Shown here: positions 49,991 through 59,386 of the stretch, in pieces | Layout of the letters: the number at the start of each line of letters is the position of its first letter | How positions within the stretch are numbered: position 1 is the first letter of the stretch | DNA from: JASLDZ01 sp038226305 | GTDB taxonomy: Bacteria > Pseudomonadota > Alphaproteobacteria > Caulobacterales > Caulobacteraceae | Reading direction: 5' to 3' | Length of the DNA stretch: 64,000 bases | Assembly: GCA_038226305.1 (NCBI GenBank) | Contig: JBBRQN010000003.1 | Location: 62,001 to 126,000 of the forward strand | Notes under the pieces: generated by a model | Told to the model about the DNA's origin: nothing | The model's input: the letters and a program-made list of their open reading frames with translations, nothing else | Database searches by the model: none | Position numbers and translations under genes: made by a program

Positions 49991-50488
49991 TCAATCGGTG
50001 CCGAAGTCGATCACGAGCGGTTCGACTTCGAGCGCCCTCAGGAAGCCCCGGCACCCTTCGCGGCTCAAGGCCGTCGTGGCGTCGTTGCGGAGGGGATGAA
50101 AGTTCACGGGGTCGCTGTCCCACAGCGCCTTGTCGATCACGAAGCGCACGCTGTGCTGCGGGTCGTTGATCAGTGCCAGCGCCGTCACCGACCCCGGCCG
50201 CACGCCGAGGGCCTCGACCAGCCGCTCCTCCGACCCGAACGACAGCTTCGCCGAGCCGATGCGGGCTGGCAGGGCTTTCAGGTCGATCTTCGTGTGGCCG
50301 AGCGCCGAGACCAGCCAGAGTTGGCCCCTGGCGTCCTTTAGGAACAGGTTCTTGGAGTGGCCGCCCGGCAGGGCCGCCTTGATCTCGGCCCCCTCCTCCA
50401 CCCGGAACACCGGCGGGTGCTCCAGGGTGGAGTGGGCGATCCCGTGCCGATCGAGGAAGGCGAAGAGTTTGGCCGGGGACGCCGTCAA
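49991..50488 (-). CDS. YbaK/ProXp-type aminoacyl-tRNA deacylase
   Basis: A 165-residue stand-alone editing domain like those that remove mischarged alanine or cysteine from tRNA(Pro). It has EHPPVFRVEEGAEI, GGHSKNLFLKD (the key lysine), LVSALGHTKIDLKAL and VRPGSVTALALINDP, matching the ProXp-ala/PrdX group. The minus-strand gene next to it, upstream, encodes a small exported protein. Confidence 0.9.
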   Translation of the reverse strand: MTASPAKLFAFLDRHGIAHSTLEHPPVFRVEEGAEIKAALPGGHSKNLFLKDARGQLWLVSALGHTKIDLKALPARIGSAKLSFGSEERLVEALGVRPGSVTALALINDPQHSVRFVIDKALWDSDPVNFHPLRNDATTALSREGCRGFLRALEVEPLVIDFGTD

Positions 50489-50491
50489 AGC

Positions 50492-50740
50492 TCAGTTCTT
50501 ATGGAAGTGATGGTGCGCGTCGTAGTAGCCGCGGCCGCTGGCGACCATGCGGTCGCGCTTCTTCACTACGGCCATGTGGTGGCCCACGACGCAGCCGCCG
50601 ATGGCGCCCAGGGTGGCATGACGACCGGCCACGTGCCCGGCGACGCCGCCGACCACCGCTCCGCCCAGACATCCGGCCTGCGCCGCGCCTGCGCCCAGAA
50701 CGGACAGGGCCACGGCCGAGGCTATGATCGCAACACGCAT
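50492..50740 (-). CDS. Small exported glycine-zipper protein (copy 1)
   Basis: An 82-residue protein with a signal peptide (MRVAIIASAVALSVLGAGAA, then QA). A glycine-zipper segment follows (GAVVGGVAGHVAGRHATLGA, then IGGCVVGHHMAVVKKR), with a His/Tyr-rich tail (GYYDAHHHFHK). Glycine zippers pack in or against membranes. It is a diverged paralogue of the gene at 50833-51042. GGAGCG precedes the ATG. Confidence 0.78.
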   Translation of the reverse strand: MRVAIIASAVALSVLGAGAAQAGCLGGAVVGGVAGHVAGRHATLGAIGGCVVGHHMAVVKKRDRMVASGRGYYDAHHHFHKN

Positions 50741-50832
50741 GGAACGCTCCTTGAAGCGGTGGGGGGAAACGAGAAGAGGCGACGCAGGCTAACCCGCGCC
50801 GCCCCGTAATATAAGCGCTTAAGGCTCAGCTT

Positions 50833-51042
50833 TTAGTGGGCCATTTCCTTCTTGGCCTTGGTCTTGGCCATGTGGTGGCCCACCGCGCAGCCGCCGATGA
50901 CGCCCGCGGTGGTGTGCTTGCCCGCCATGTGCCCGGCGATGCCGCCGACCACGGCGCCCTTGAGGCAGCCCTTGGCTTCCGCAGCCCCGGCGCCCGCAGC
51001 GGCGAGGGCGAGACCGGCGGCGATGATGGTGACGAGGCGCAT
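50833..51042 (-). CDS. Small exported glycine-zipper protein (copy 2)
   Basis: A 69-residue protein: signal peptide MRLVTIIAAGLALAAAGAGA, then CLKGAVVGGIAGHMAGKHTT and AGVIGGCAVGHHMAKTKAKK. It shares the GAVVGG-AGH-AG-H-IGGC-VGHHMA framework with the next gene, including both cysteines. A disulfide or membrane oligomer is possible. The tail is short and basic. GGAGAC lies upstream. The function is unknown. Confidence 0.78.
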   Translation of the reverse strand: MRLVTIIAAGLALAAAGAGAAEAKGCLKGAVVGGIAGHMAGKHTTAGVIGGCAVGHHMAKTKAKKEMAH

Positions 51043-51115
51043 GATCTTTGTCTCCGGCCGAAAATGGCTGACGGGCTAACGCGCAGGCTCGGCAAAGGTG
51101 TCCGCGGTCGGGTTC

Positions 51116-51135
51116 ATATAAAGACATCCTTATGT
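51116..51135 (+). promoter_or_regulatory. Candidate operator of ahcY
   Basis: The 20-mer ATATAAAGACATCCTTATGT is a dyad matching its own reverse complement at 14 of 20 positions, in otherwise GC-rich DNA, with an inner GACAT-N4-ATGTC hairpin at 51123-51136. It ends 77 bp before the ahcY ATG. ArsR-type regulators (SahR) control ahcY in several proteobacteria; assignment to one here is an inference. Confidence 0.45.
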
Positions 51136-51212
51136 CCTTATTGCCGGGCCGCCCCGCCTCGGCTATAGGCCGGGCTCACCCGCATTCCCGCCACGCAAGG
51201 ACCGAGCGCCCC

Positions 51213-52619
<1,407 letters not shown>

Positions 52620-52642
52620 GGCTGAGGCGAACGTTCAGGCTT

Positions 52643-52672
52643 GCCGCCGCGGCCGGGTCCGGTCGCGGCGGC
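52643..52672 (+). terminator. Strong hairpin after ahcY
   Basis: GCCGCCGCG (52643-52651) pairs with CGCGGCGGC (52664-52672), and inner CCGG/CCGG bases extend the stem. It starts 23 bp after the ahcY stop. There is no T-run, so Rho may assist. Confidence 0.55.
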
Positions 52673-52785
52673 AGTGCCCTCGCAAAAAATCTGCTGCGGG
52701 TGCGGCAGGCCGCCGCATCCGGGCGGCGAGTGCCTCCGTAAGTCCGGTCAGCGCAACCGATGCGCTCGCACAGGACCAACCTCCC

Positions 52786-53364
52786 ATGACCACCCTTCGC
52801 ACGCTGGCCACCGCCGGCGCCTTCGCCCTCGTCGCCGTTGTCGGCGTCACGGGCACCGCCTCCGCCCAAGCCGCCATGGACCATTCCAAGATGGCCATGA
52901 GCTCCAAGACCAAGATGGTCGGCGGCGCCGCCATGTACCCCACGAAGAACATCGTCGAGAACGCCGTTAACTCGAAGGACCACACCACCCTGGTCGCCGC
53001 CGTGAAGGCCGCCGGCCTTGTGGACACCCTGGCCAGCGCCGGCCCGTTCACGGTCTTCGCCCCCACCAACGAAGCCTTCGCCAAGCTCCCCGCGGGCACG
53101 GTCGACACGCTGGTGAAGCCGGAGAGCCATGACACCCTGGTCAAGATCCTGACCTACCACGTGGTGCCGGGCACGATGACCGCCGCCATGCTCACCGACG
53201 GTAAGACGCTCACCACCGTTCAGGGCGAGACGCTGACCGTGAAGAAGAAGATGGGTGCCACCTACATCGTCGATTCCAAGGGCGGCTCGTCCAAGGTGAC
53301 CATCGCCGACGTGATGCAGTCCAATGGCGTGATCCACGTGGTCGACACCGTGCTCATGCCCTAA
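52786..53364 (+). CDS. Secreted fasciclin (FAS1) domain protein
   Basis: A 192-residue exported protein. A signal peptide ends near TASAQA; a Met/Lys-rich linker (MDHSKMAMSSKTKM) follows. One FAS1 domain covers about 50-190, with KDHTTLVAAVKAAGLVDTLASAGPFTVFAPTNEAF (motif H1) and SNGVIHVVDTVLMP (motif H2 region). FAS1 proteins mediate adhesion; single-domain bacterial ones are often stress-induced surface proteins. It is monocistronic: a hairpin ends ahcY upstream and a clear terminator follows. Confidence 0.92.
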   Translation: MTTLRTLATAGAFALVAVVGVTGTASAQAAMDHSKMAMSSKTKMVGGAAMYPTKNIVENAVNSKDHTTLVAAVKAAGLVDTLASAGPFTVFAPTNEAFAKLPAGTVDTLVKPESHDTLVKILTYHVVPGTMTAAMLTDGKTLTTVQGETLTVKKKMGATYIVDSKGGSSKVTIADVMQSNGVIHVVDTVLMP

Positions 53365-53421
53365 CCCTTTCCGCGCGAGCGGAAAGCGCAGACGGACGCT
53401 TAGCTTATCGAACGCCTGCGT

Positions 53422-53458
53422 GGGCCGGTCCGAGTATGGACCGGCCCTTTCCATTTCT
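53422..53458 (+). terminator. Rho-independent terminator of the fasciclin gene
   Basis: GGGCCGGTCC-GAGTAT-GGACCGGCCC is a perfect 10 bp stem with a 6-base loop, followed directly by TTTCCATTTCT. It separates the fasciclin gene from the purH leader. Confidence 0.85.
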
Positions 53459-53493
53459 GGCGCCGGCCGCCCCGCGCTGCTATCAGCTCCCCG

Positions 53494-53574
53494 TCCGCGT
53501 GACTGGCGCAATCGGGGGTCACCCCAGGGGAGCGTGGACCCTCTCGTAAGAGCGAATGCCGCGCGCCTGGGCGA
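53494..53574 (+). promoter_or_regulatory. ZTP (pfl) riboswitch of purH
   Basis: The leader contains the pfl motif blocks in order: GCGTGACTGGCG (53497-53508), GGGGTCACCCC, AGGGGAGCGTGG (53526-53536), and after a variable linker GCCGCGCGCCTGGGC (53558-53572), which forms the pseudoknot half. ZTP riboswitches sense ZTP/AICAR-ribotide, which accumulates when 10-formyl-THF is short, and switch on purine and one-carbon genes. purH, which uses 10-formyl-THF on AICAR, starts 31 bp downstream, so the fit is exact. Confidence 0.88.
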
Positions 53575-53605
53575 CCCCGATCCTCCCTGATCCGCGAGTC
53601 GCCCC

Positions 53606-55191
53606 ATGCCCGCCGCCCCCGACTTTCCCCCCGCCCCCGACCGGGTGACGCCGAAGCGCGCCCTGATCTCGCTCTCCGACAAGACCGGGCTGGAGGCCTT
53701 CGCCCACGCCCTGCACGATCTGGGGGTCGAGCTCGTGTCCACCGGCGGCACCCGCGCCGCGATCGCTGGCTTCGGCATCCCGGTGAAGGACGTGGCCGAC
53801 CTGACCGGCGTTCCCGAGATGATGGACGGGCGAGTGAAGACCCTGCACCCCACCGTCCACGGCGGGCTCCTCGGGGTGCGGGACGCCCCCGACCACGCCG
53901 CGGCCATGACCGAGCACGGCATCGGCGGCATCGATATCCTCTACGTCTCGCTCTACCCGTTCGAGGCGACGGTGGCGGGGGGCGGATCGTTCGAGACGGC
54001 CATCGAGAACATCGACATCGGCGGCCCGGCCATGATCCGCTCCGCCTCCAAGAACCACGGCTATGTGGCCGTCGCCACCGGCCCCGAAGCGGCTGCAGAG
54101 ATCGTCGCCGCCCTCCAGGCCGACGGCGCAACCACCCTGGCCCAGCGCAAGCTGTGGGCCGCCCGCGCCTTCGCCCGCACCGCCGCCTACGACGCCGCCA
54201 TCGCCGGCTGGTTCTCGGCTGAGCTTCAGGACTGGTTCCCGCCCATCCTGTCGGTCGCGGGCGGCCGCATCCAGCGGATGCGCTACGGCGAGAACCCCCA
54301 CCAGCACGCCGCCTTCTATCGCGGCGGGAGCGACGCCCGGCCCGGCGTCGCCACCGCCCGTCAGCTTCAGGGCAAAGAGCTCAGCTACAACAACGTGGCC
54401 GACACCGACGCTGCCTTCGAGCTCGTGGCCGAGTTCGACGCCCCCGCCGTGGCCGTGATCAAACACGCCAACCCCTGCGGCGTGGCCACGGGCGCCGACA
54501 CGCTGGGGGCCTATCGCCGGGCGCTGGCCTGCGATCCGGTCTCGGCCTTCGGGGGCGTGATCGCCCTGAACCGCAGGCTCGACGCCGCCACAGCGCGGGT
54601 GATCGCCGAGACCTTCACCGAGGTGGTCATCGCCCCCGAAGCCGACGAAGAGGCGGCGGCCGTCTTCGCCTCCAAGAAGAACCTGCGTCTTCTGGTCACC
54701 GGCGCCCTGCCCGACCCCGGGCACCGGGGGGGGTGTTCCGCAGCGTGGCGGGGGGCTTCCTCATGCAGACGCGCGACACCGCCCGGATCACCGCCGCCGA
54801 CCTGAAGATCGTCACCCGGCGCCAGCCCACCGAGGTGGAGATCGCCGACATGCTGTTCGCCTTCCAGGTGGCCAAGCACGTCAAGTCCAACGCCATCGTT
54901 TACGCCCGGGCAGGCCAGACGCTGGGGATCGGAGCGGGGCAGATGAACAGGAAGGACTCCGCCCGCATCGCCGCCCTGCGCGCCGCCGACTTCGGACTGG
55001 ACCTGCAGGGCTGCGCCTGCGCCTCCGAGGCCTTCTTCCCCTTCGCAGACGGGCTGATCGAGGCCACCCAGGCGGGCGCCACCGCGGTGATCCAGCCGGG
55101 CGGCTCGATCCGCGACGCCGAGGTGATCGCGGCGGCCGACGAGCGCGGCGTGGCGATGGCCTTCACCGGGGTGCGCGTCTTCCGCCACTGA
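53606..55191 (+). pseudogene. purH: purH (bifunctional AICAR transformylase/IMP cyclohydrolase), interrupted by a one-base frameshift
   Basis: The two halves of PurH are encoded in different frames. 53606 onward gives MGS-like IMP cyclohydrolase and the start of the transformylase (ISLSDKTGLEAFAHALHDLG, VKTLHPTVHGGLLGVRD, RYGENPHQHAAFYR, KHANPCGVATG), and frame is lost after VTGALPDP near 54715. The other frame continues from VFRSVAGGFLMQTRDTARIT (54733) to the end at 55191 (IVYARAGQTLGIGAGQMNRKDSARIA, VIQPGGSIRD). Adding one C to the C-run at 54715-54718, or one G to the 8-G run at 54726-54733, restores a normal 528-residue PurH. This is either a true loss or a sequencing error. A ZTP riboswitch precedes it. 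Confidence 0.9.
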
Positions 55192-55328
55192 AACCCGGCA
55201 AAGACTTTCTCGATGCCGAACAGAAATAATTGTGATTGGACCGATGGGCCCTCCGCACGGCAGGAAGGCCCCACACCCATGATTGCGCACCCCGCCCCCC
55301 GCTGGCGCGCGCCCACAGGAGAGATCGT

Positions 55329-57548
55329 ATGAACGCGCACACCAAGGGCGATCCCTCCGGCTGCCCCGTGCATGCCCCCTCGGGCACCCGCACCCTCCTG
55401 GGCCGCACCAACCGCGACTGGTGGCCGAACCAGCTTTCGGTGGACATCCTTCACCAGAAGGGCGTCTCCGGCGACCCCCACGGCAAGGCGTTCAGCTATG
55501 CCGAAGCCTTCAAGTCCCTCGACCTCGCGGCGGTGAAGGCCGACCTCACCGCCCTGATGACCGACAGCCAGCCCTGGTGGCCGGCCGACTACGGACATTA
55601 CGGCCCGTTCTTCATCCGCATGGCCTGGCACTCGGCCGGCAGCTACCGCACCGGTGACGGCCGCGGCGGCGCCTCCTCCGGCGCCCAGCGCTTCGCCCCC
55701 CTGAACAGCTGGCCGGACAACGGCAACCTCGACAAGGCGCGTCGCCTGCTCTGGCCGGTGAAGCAGAAGTACGGCGCCAAGCTGTCCTGGGCCGACCTGA
55801 TGATCCTGGCGGGCAACGTCGCCATCGAGAGCATGGGCGGCCCGGTGTTCGGCTTCGGCGGCGGCCGCGAGGACGTCTACGAGCCGCAGAAGGAGATCTA
55901 CTGGGGCACCGAGGAGGAGTGGCTCGGCCAGACCCGCATCGACGACAAGGCCGGCCTGGCGCTCGAGAACCCCCTCGCGGCGATCCAGCACGGCCTGATC
56001 TACGTGAACCCCCAGGGGCCGGGCGGCGTGCCCGACACCAAGGGCAGCGCCCGCGACATCCGCGAGACCTTCGCCCGCATGGGCATGGACGACGTGGAGA
56101 CCGCGGCCCTCACCGCCGGCGGCCACACCTTCGGCAAGGCGCACGGCGCGGGCGACGCATCGCTGGTGGGCGTGGAGCCCGAGGGTGCCGACATCGCCAC
56201 CCAGGGCTTCGGCTGGCTGTCGACGCACGAGAGCGGCATGGGCGACCACACGATCACCTCAGGCCTCGAAGGTGCCTGGACCCCCACGCCCGTGACCTGG
56301 GACATGAGCTACTTCGACATGCTGCTCGACCATGAGTACGAGCTGGTCACGAGCCCCGCCGGTGCCAAGCAGTGGCAGCCCGTGGGCTCGCCCCCAGAGA
56401 CGCTGGCCCCCGCCGCGCACACCCCGGGCAAGCGCGTGCCCACCATGATGTCCACCGCCGACATGGCGATGAAGACCGACCCCGCCTACAACGCGATCTG
56501 CCAGCAGTTCCGCTCCGACCCGGCCTACTTCGCCGACGCCTTCGCCCGCGCCTGGTTCAAGCTGTGCCACCGCGACATGGGCCCCAAGGTCCGTTACCTC
56601 GGCCCGGACGTGCCGGCCGAAGACCTGATCTGGCAGGACCCGATCCCCAAGGCCGACTACGCCCCCATCGACGCGGCCGACGTGGCCTCGCTGAAGGCGA
56701 AGATCCTGGGCTCCGGCCTGTCCACCGCTGAACTGGTGGCCACGGCCTGGGCGTCGGCGGCGACTTACCGCAGCTCCGACCACCGGGGCGGCGCCAATGG
56801 CGCGCGCATCCGCTTCAGCCCGCAGAAGGATTGGGAGGTCAACGAGCCCACCCAGCTCGCCCGGGTCCTGGGTGTTCTGGAAGGCATCAAGGCCGACTTC
56901 GACGCCTCCGCCACCGGCGGCAAGAAGGTCTCCCTCGCCGACCTGATCGTGCTGGCTGGCACCGCCGCGGTGGAGAAGGCCGCTCACGACGGCGGCGTCT
57001 CGATCGAGGCGCCCTTCACCCCGGGCCGCACCGACGCCCTGGAAGAGCACACCGAGGCCGCGGGCTTCGACGTGCTGGAGCCCAAGGCCGACGGCTTCCG
57101 CAACTACCTGCAGGTGCGCTTCAACGTGCCCACCGAGGAACTCCTGGTGGACCGCTCGCAGCTCCTGGGCCTTTCCGCCCCTGAGATGACCGTGCTGGTA
57201 GGCGGCCTGCGGGTTCTGGGCGCCAACCAGGGGGGCAGCGCCCACGGCGTCTTCACCGACCGGGTGGGAACGCTGACCAACGACTTCTTCGTCAACCTTC
57301 TCGACATGAAGACGGCCTGGAAGGAAGTGGATGACCGGGGCGACGAGGTCTACGTGGGCACCGACCGCGCCACCCACGAGGAGCGCTGGACCGCCACCCG
57401 CACCGACCTCGCCTTCGGCTCCAACTCGCAGCTGCGGGCCCTGTGCGAAGTCTACGCCTCGGCCGACGCGGGCGAGAAGTTCGTCAAGGACTTCGTGTCC
57501 GCCTGGACCAAGGTGATGAACGCCGACCGCTACGACCTGGCGGCCTGA
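55329..57548 (+). CDS. katG: Catalase-peroxidase KatG
   Basis: A 739-residue heme enzyme that removes hydrogen peroxide. The N-terminal domain has the distal pair Trp100-His101 in RMAWHSAGSYR with Arg97, Tyr225 in LIYVNPQGP and Met251 in ARMGMDD, the three residues of the Met-Tyr-Trp adduct needed for catalase activity. The proximal His is in GGHTFGKAHG. A second, heme-less peroxidase-like domain follows (from about 430). It is upstream of oxyR on the same strand, as in Caulobacter. The AT-rich stretch near 55215-55240 may hold the OxyR-controlled promoter; I could not define a site. Confidence 0.98.
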   Translation: MNAHTKGDPSGCPVHAPSGTRTLLGRTNRDWWPNQLSVDILHQKGVSGDPHGKAFSYAEAFKSLDLAAVKADLTALMTDSQPWWPADYGHYGPFFIRMAWHSAGSYRTGDGRGGASSGAQRFAPLNSWPDNGNLDKARRLLWPVKQKYGAKLSWADLMILAGNVAIESMGGPVFGFGGGREDVYEPQKEIYWGTEEEWLGQTRIDDKAGLALENPLAAIQHGLIYVNPQGPGGVPDTKGSARDIRETFARMGMDDVETAALTAGGHTFGKAHGAGDASLVGVEPEGADIATQGFGWLSTHESGMGDHTITSGLEGAWTPTPVTWDMSYFDMLLDHEYELVTSPAGAKQWQPVGSPPETLAPAAHTPGKRVPTMMSTADMAMKTDPAYNAICQQFRSDPAYFADAFARAWFKLCHRDMGPKVRYLGPDVPAEDLIWQDPIPKADYAPIDAADVASLKAKILGSGLSTAELVATAWASAATYRSSDHRGGANGARIRFSPQKDWEVNEPTQLARVLGVLEGIKADFDASATGGKKVSLADLIVLAGTAAVEKAAHDGGVSIEAPFTPGRTDALEEHTEAAGFDVLEPKADGFRNYLQVRFNVPTEELLVDRSQLLGLSAPEMTVLVGGLRVLGANQGGSAHGVFTDRVGTLTNDFFVNLLDMKTAWKEVDDRGDEVYVGTDRATHEERWTATRTDLAFGSNSQLRALCEVYASADAGEKFVKDFVSAWTKVMNADRYDLAA

Positions 57549-57557
57549 CCTGATCGA

Positions 57558-57590
57558 GGCCTCCCCCGTTCGCGGGGGAGGCCTTCTTCA
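57558..57590 (+). terminator. Terminator-like hairpin after katG
   Basis: GGCCTCCCCCG-TTCG-CGGGGGAGGCC is a perfect 11 bp stem with a TTCG loop, followed by TTCTTC. It begins 9 bp after the katG stop. The arm is the same as that after phyR and in the ruvA-ruvB element. Confidence 0.7.
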
Positions 57591-57632
57591 ATCGGATTGG
57601 CGGTTTGCATAGAGTGCGCCTAGGTATGGCCC

Positions 57633-58535
57633 GTGCAGCAGCCGACCCTTCGCCAACTCCACTATCTCAAGCTCCTGAGCGAGCATGGGTCGTTCAGCCG
57701 GGCGGCTGAAGCCGCTCACGTCACCCAGCCCACCCTCTCTGCCGGGATTCAGGAGCTGGAGCGCGCGCTCGGCTCCTCCGTCGTGGATCGGGGCACGGCC
57801 CGCACCGGCGTGATCCTCACGCCCGCGGGTGAGGCGGCGGCCGTCGGGGCGCGGGACGTCCTGGCCCGGGTGGAAGACCTGACGCAGGCGGCCCGCTTTG
57901 CCGCCCAGCCCCTGACCGGCCGGTTCCGGCTGGGGGTGATCCCCACCATCGCCCCGTTCCTCCTGCCCCGGGCCCTACCCGTGCTGCGCGATCGGTTCCC
58001 GGCCCTGCGCCTCTACCTGCGGGAGGACCAGACCCCGCGCCTGATCGAGGCCCTGAAGGCCGGGGCCCTCGATGCCGCCCTGATCGCGCTGCCCTATGAC
58101 ACAGCCGGGCTAGAGACCGCCCCGGTGGCCGTGGACGAGCTCCTGGCGGCCGCCCCCGCCGACCACCCCATCGCCCGGGGCGAAACGGTGGATGCTCATG
58201 ACCTGCAGGGCGACGATCTGATCCTTCTTGAGGGCGGCCACTGCCTGCGCGACCATGCCCTGGCGGCCTGCCGGCTGGATGGCCCGCGCAGGCTGGCGCC
58301 CGACGCCGGGTTCGCCGCCACCTCCCTGCATACGCTGGTGCAGATGGTGGGGTCAGGCCTCGGCGTCTCCCTCGTGCCCGCCATGGCGGTGGAGGCCGGG
58401 CTGGCGCGGGAAGCGGGTGTGGCCGTGCGCCCGCTGGTGGAATACGCGGCGCGTGAGATCGTCGTCGCCTGGCGGGCCGGGTCGGCTCGCGGAGCAGAGG
58501 CGGGCATGTTGGCCGGCGCCATGCGGCAGGTGTAA
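57633..58535 (+). CDS. oxyR: LysR-family peroxide sensor OxyR
   Basis: A 300-residue LysR regulator. The N-terminal helix-turn-helix is RQLHYLKLLSEHGSFSRAAEAAHVTQPTLSAGIQELE. The redox cysteines are Cys204 and Cys213 in LLEGGHCLRDHALAAC, with the same 9-residue spacing as OxyR C199/C208. Peroxide forms the disulfide and activates target genes such as katG, which lies directly upstream. The start is GTG at 57633; a shorter choice would remove the first helix. A hairpin separates it from katG, so it may have its own promoter. Confidence 0.94.
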   Translation: MQQPTLRQLHYLKLLSEHGSFSRAAEAAHVTQPTLSAGIQELERALGSSVVDRGTARTGVILTPAGEAAAVGARDVLARVEDLTQAARFAAQPLTGRFRLGVIPTIAPFLLPRALPVLRDRFPALRLYLREDQTPRLIEALKAGALDAALIALPYDTAGLETAPVAVDELLAAAPADHPIARGETVDAHDLQGDDLILLEGGHCLRDHALAACRLDGPRRLAPDAGFAATSLHTLVQMVGSGLGVSLVPAMAVEAGLAREAGVAVRPLVEYAAREIVVAWRAGSARGAEAGMLAGAMRQV

Positions 58536-58620
58536 AGCCAAGCTGGGCTTCTCCTGCGAAGTGCAACCGGTTCCGTAACAATTGATCGCCGCCTACCCTG
58601 CGTTTCGGGGGATTGAGTTC

Positions 58621-59379
58621 ATGGTTGCGTTGACGGTCATTCGGAATGTGCTGGCGGCCTTGGCGGCGACAGCTTTGATGCTGCTCGTCGGGCATGCCCT
58701 GGCCCCCGTGCTTCGCGGCCAGCTGCCGGGAGCGGATGCCGTGGCGGCCGTTCTGGCGCTGGGCACCATGCTCCTGCCGGTGGTCTACAAGCTCATCGAC
58801 GGGGCGCTGGGTGCGATCGGCTTCGGCCGCCGCTCGATGCCCGCCTATGCCCGGGGAGCAAGCATCGTCAGCGGCGCATCGGTCCTGGCGCTGGTTTGGG
58901 GCGGCTTCGCCTTCGTGATGGCGCTGTTCCTCGCCCAGGCCGGGCCTGCCGTGAAAGATGCGGCGGCCGCTGAAAAGCTCCTGCATCAGATCTCCGGCCA
59001 CCTGCCGTGGATCAAGGCGGGTGTGCTCATGGTCACAGCCCTGTTCATCGGGTCCTGGGTCGGTCGACGTCACGGCCGCCCGAGCCTCTTCGTGCTGGCG
59101 GGTGTGGCCCTGTTCGGCTGCGCGGCGATGATGGCAGTGGACGTGCTGGCGGGCATCCGCAGCACTGCGACCTTTCACGAGGCGTTCAAGGCGATCCCCT
59201 CGGTGGCGAAGGAAAACCCCAAGCATCTCGTGGCCGTGTTCCGGGTGCTCGAGCTGCACGTGGTGCTGGCAGTGTTCTTCGCGGCCCTCGTCGGCAGCCT
59301 CCTGAGCGGCGGCGGTGGCGGGCGTCGTCCGGCAGGCTCCGAGCGCCTGGTGCGCCCGCTGCATCTGGGCGCCGACTGA
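58621..59379 (+). CDS. Unknown multi-pass membrane protein
   Basis: A 252-residue protein I do not recognise. It has about six membrane helices: about 5-25, 38-58, 80-105, 135-152, 160-182 and 215-235. Soluble loops are short, except about 185-213 (IRSTATFHEAFKAIPSVAKENPKH). The tail is glycine/arginine-rich (SGGGGGRRPAGSERL). The start at 58621 (MVALTVIRN) is preceded by GGGGGA; a TTG at 58582 is an alternative. It lies between oxyR and the convergent gshB. Nothing ties it to peroxide stress beyond position. Confidence 0.7.
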   Translation: MVALTVIRNVLAALAATALMLLVGHALAPVLRGQLPGADAVAAVLALGTMLLPVVYKLIDGALGAIGFGRRSMPAYARGASIVSGASVLALVWGGFAFVMALFLAQAGPAVKDAAAAEKLLHQISGHLPWIKAGVLMVTALFIGSWVGRRHGRPSLFVLAGVALFGCAAMMAVDVLAGIRSTATFHEAFKAIPSVAKENPKHLVAVFRVLELHVVLAVFFAALVGSLLSGGGGGRRPAGSERLVRPLHLGAD

Positions 59380-59386
59380 CGCTCCT

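Noticed and set aside
51136..51212. SAH riboswitch in the ahcY leader
   Set aside because: The GAGGAGCGCTGC-type core of the SAH riboswitch is absent; only a DNA dyad is seen.
55192..55328. OxyR binding site upstream of katG
   Set aside because: The region is AT-richer and plausible, but I could not place the spaced ATAG/CTAT-type repeats, so no site is claimed.
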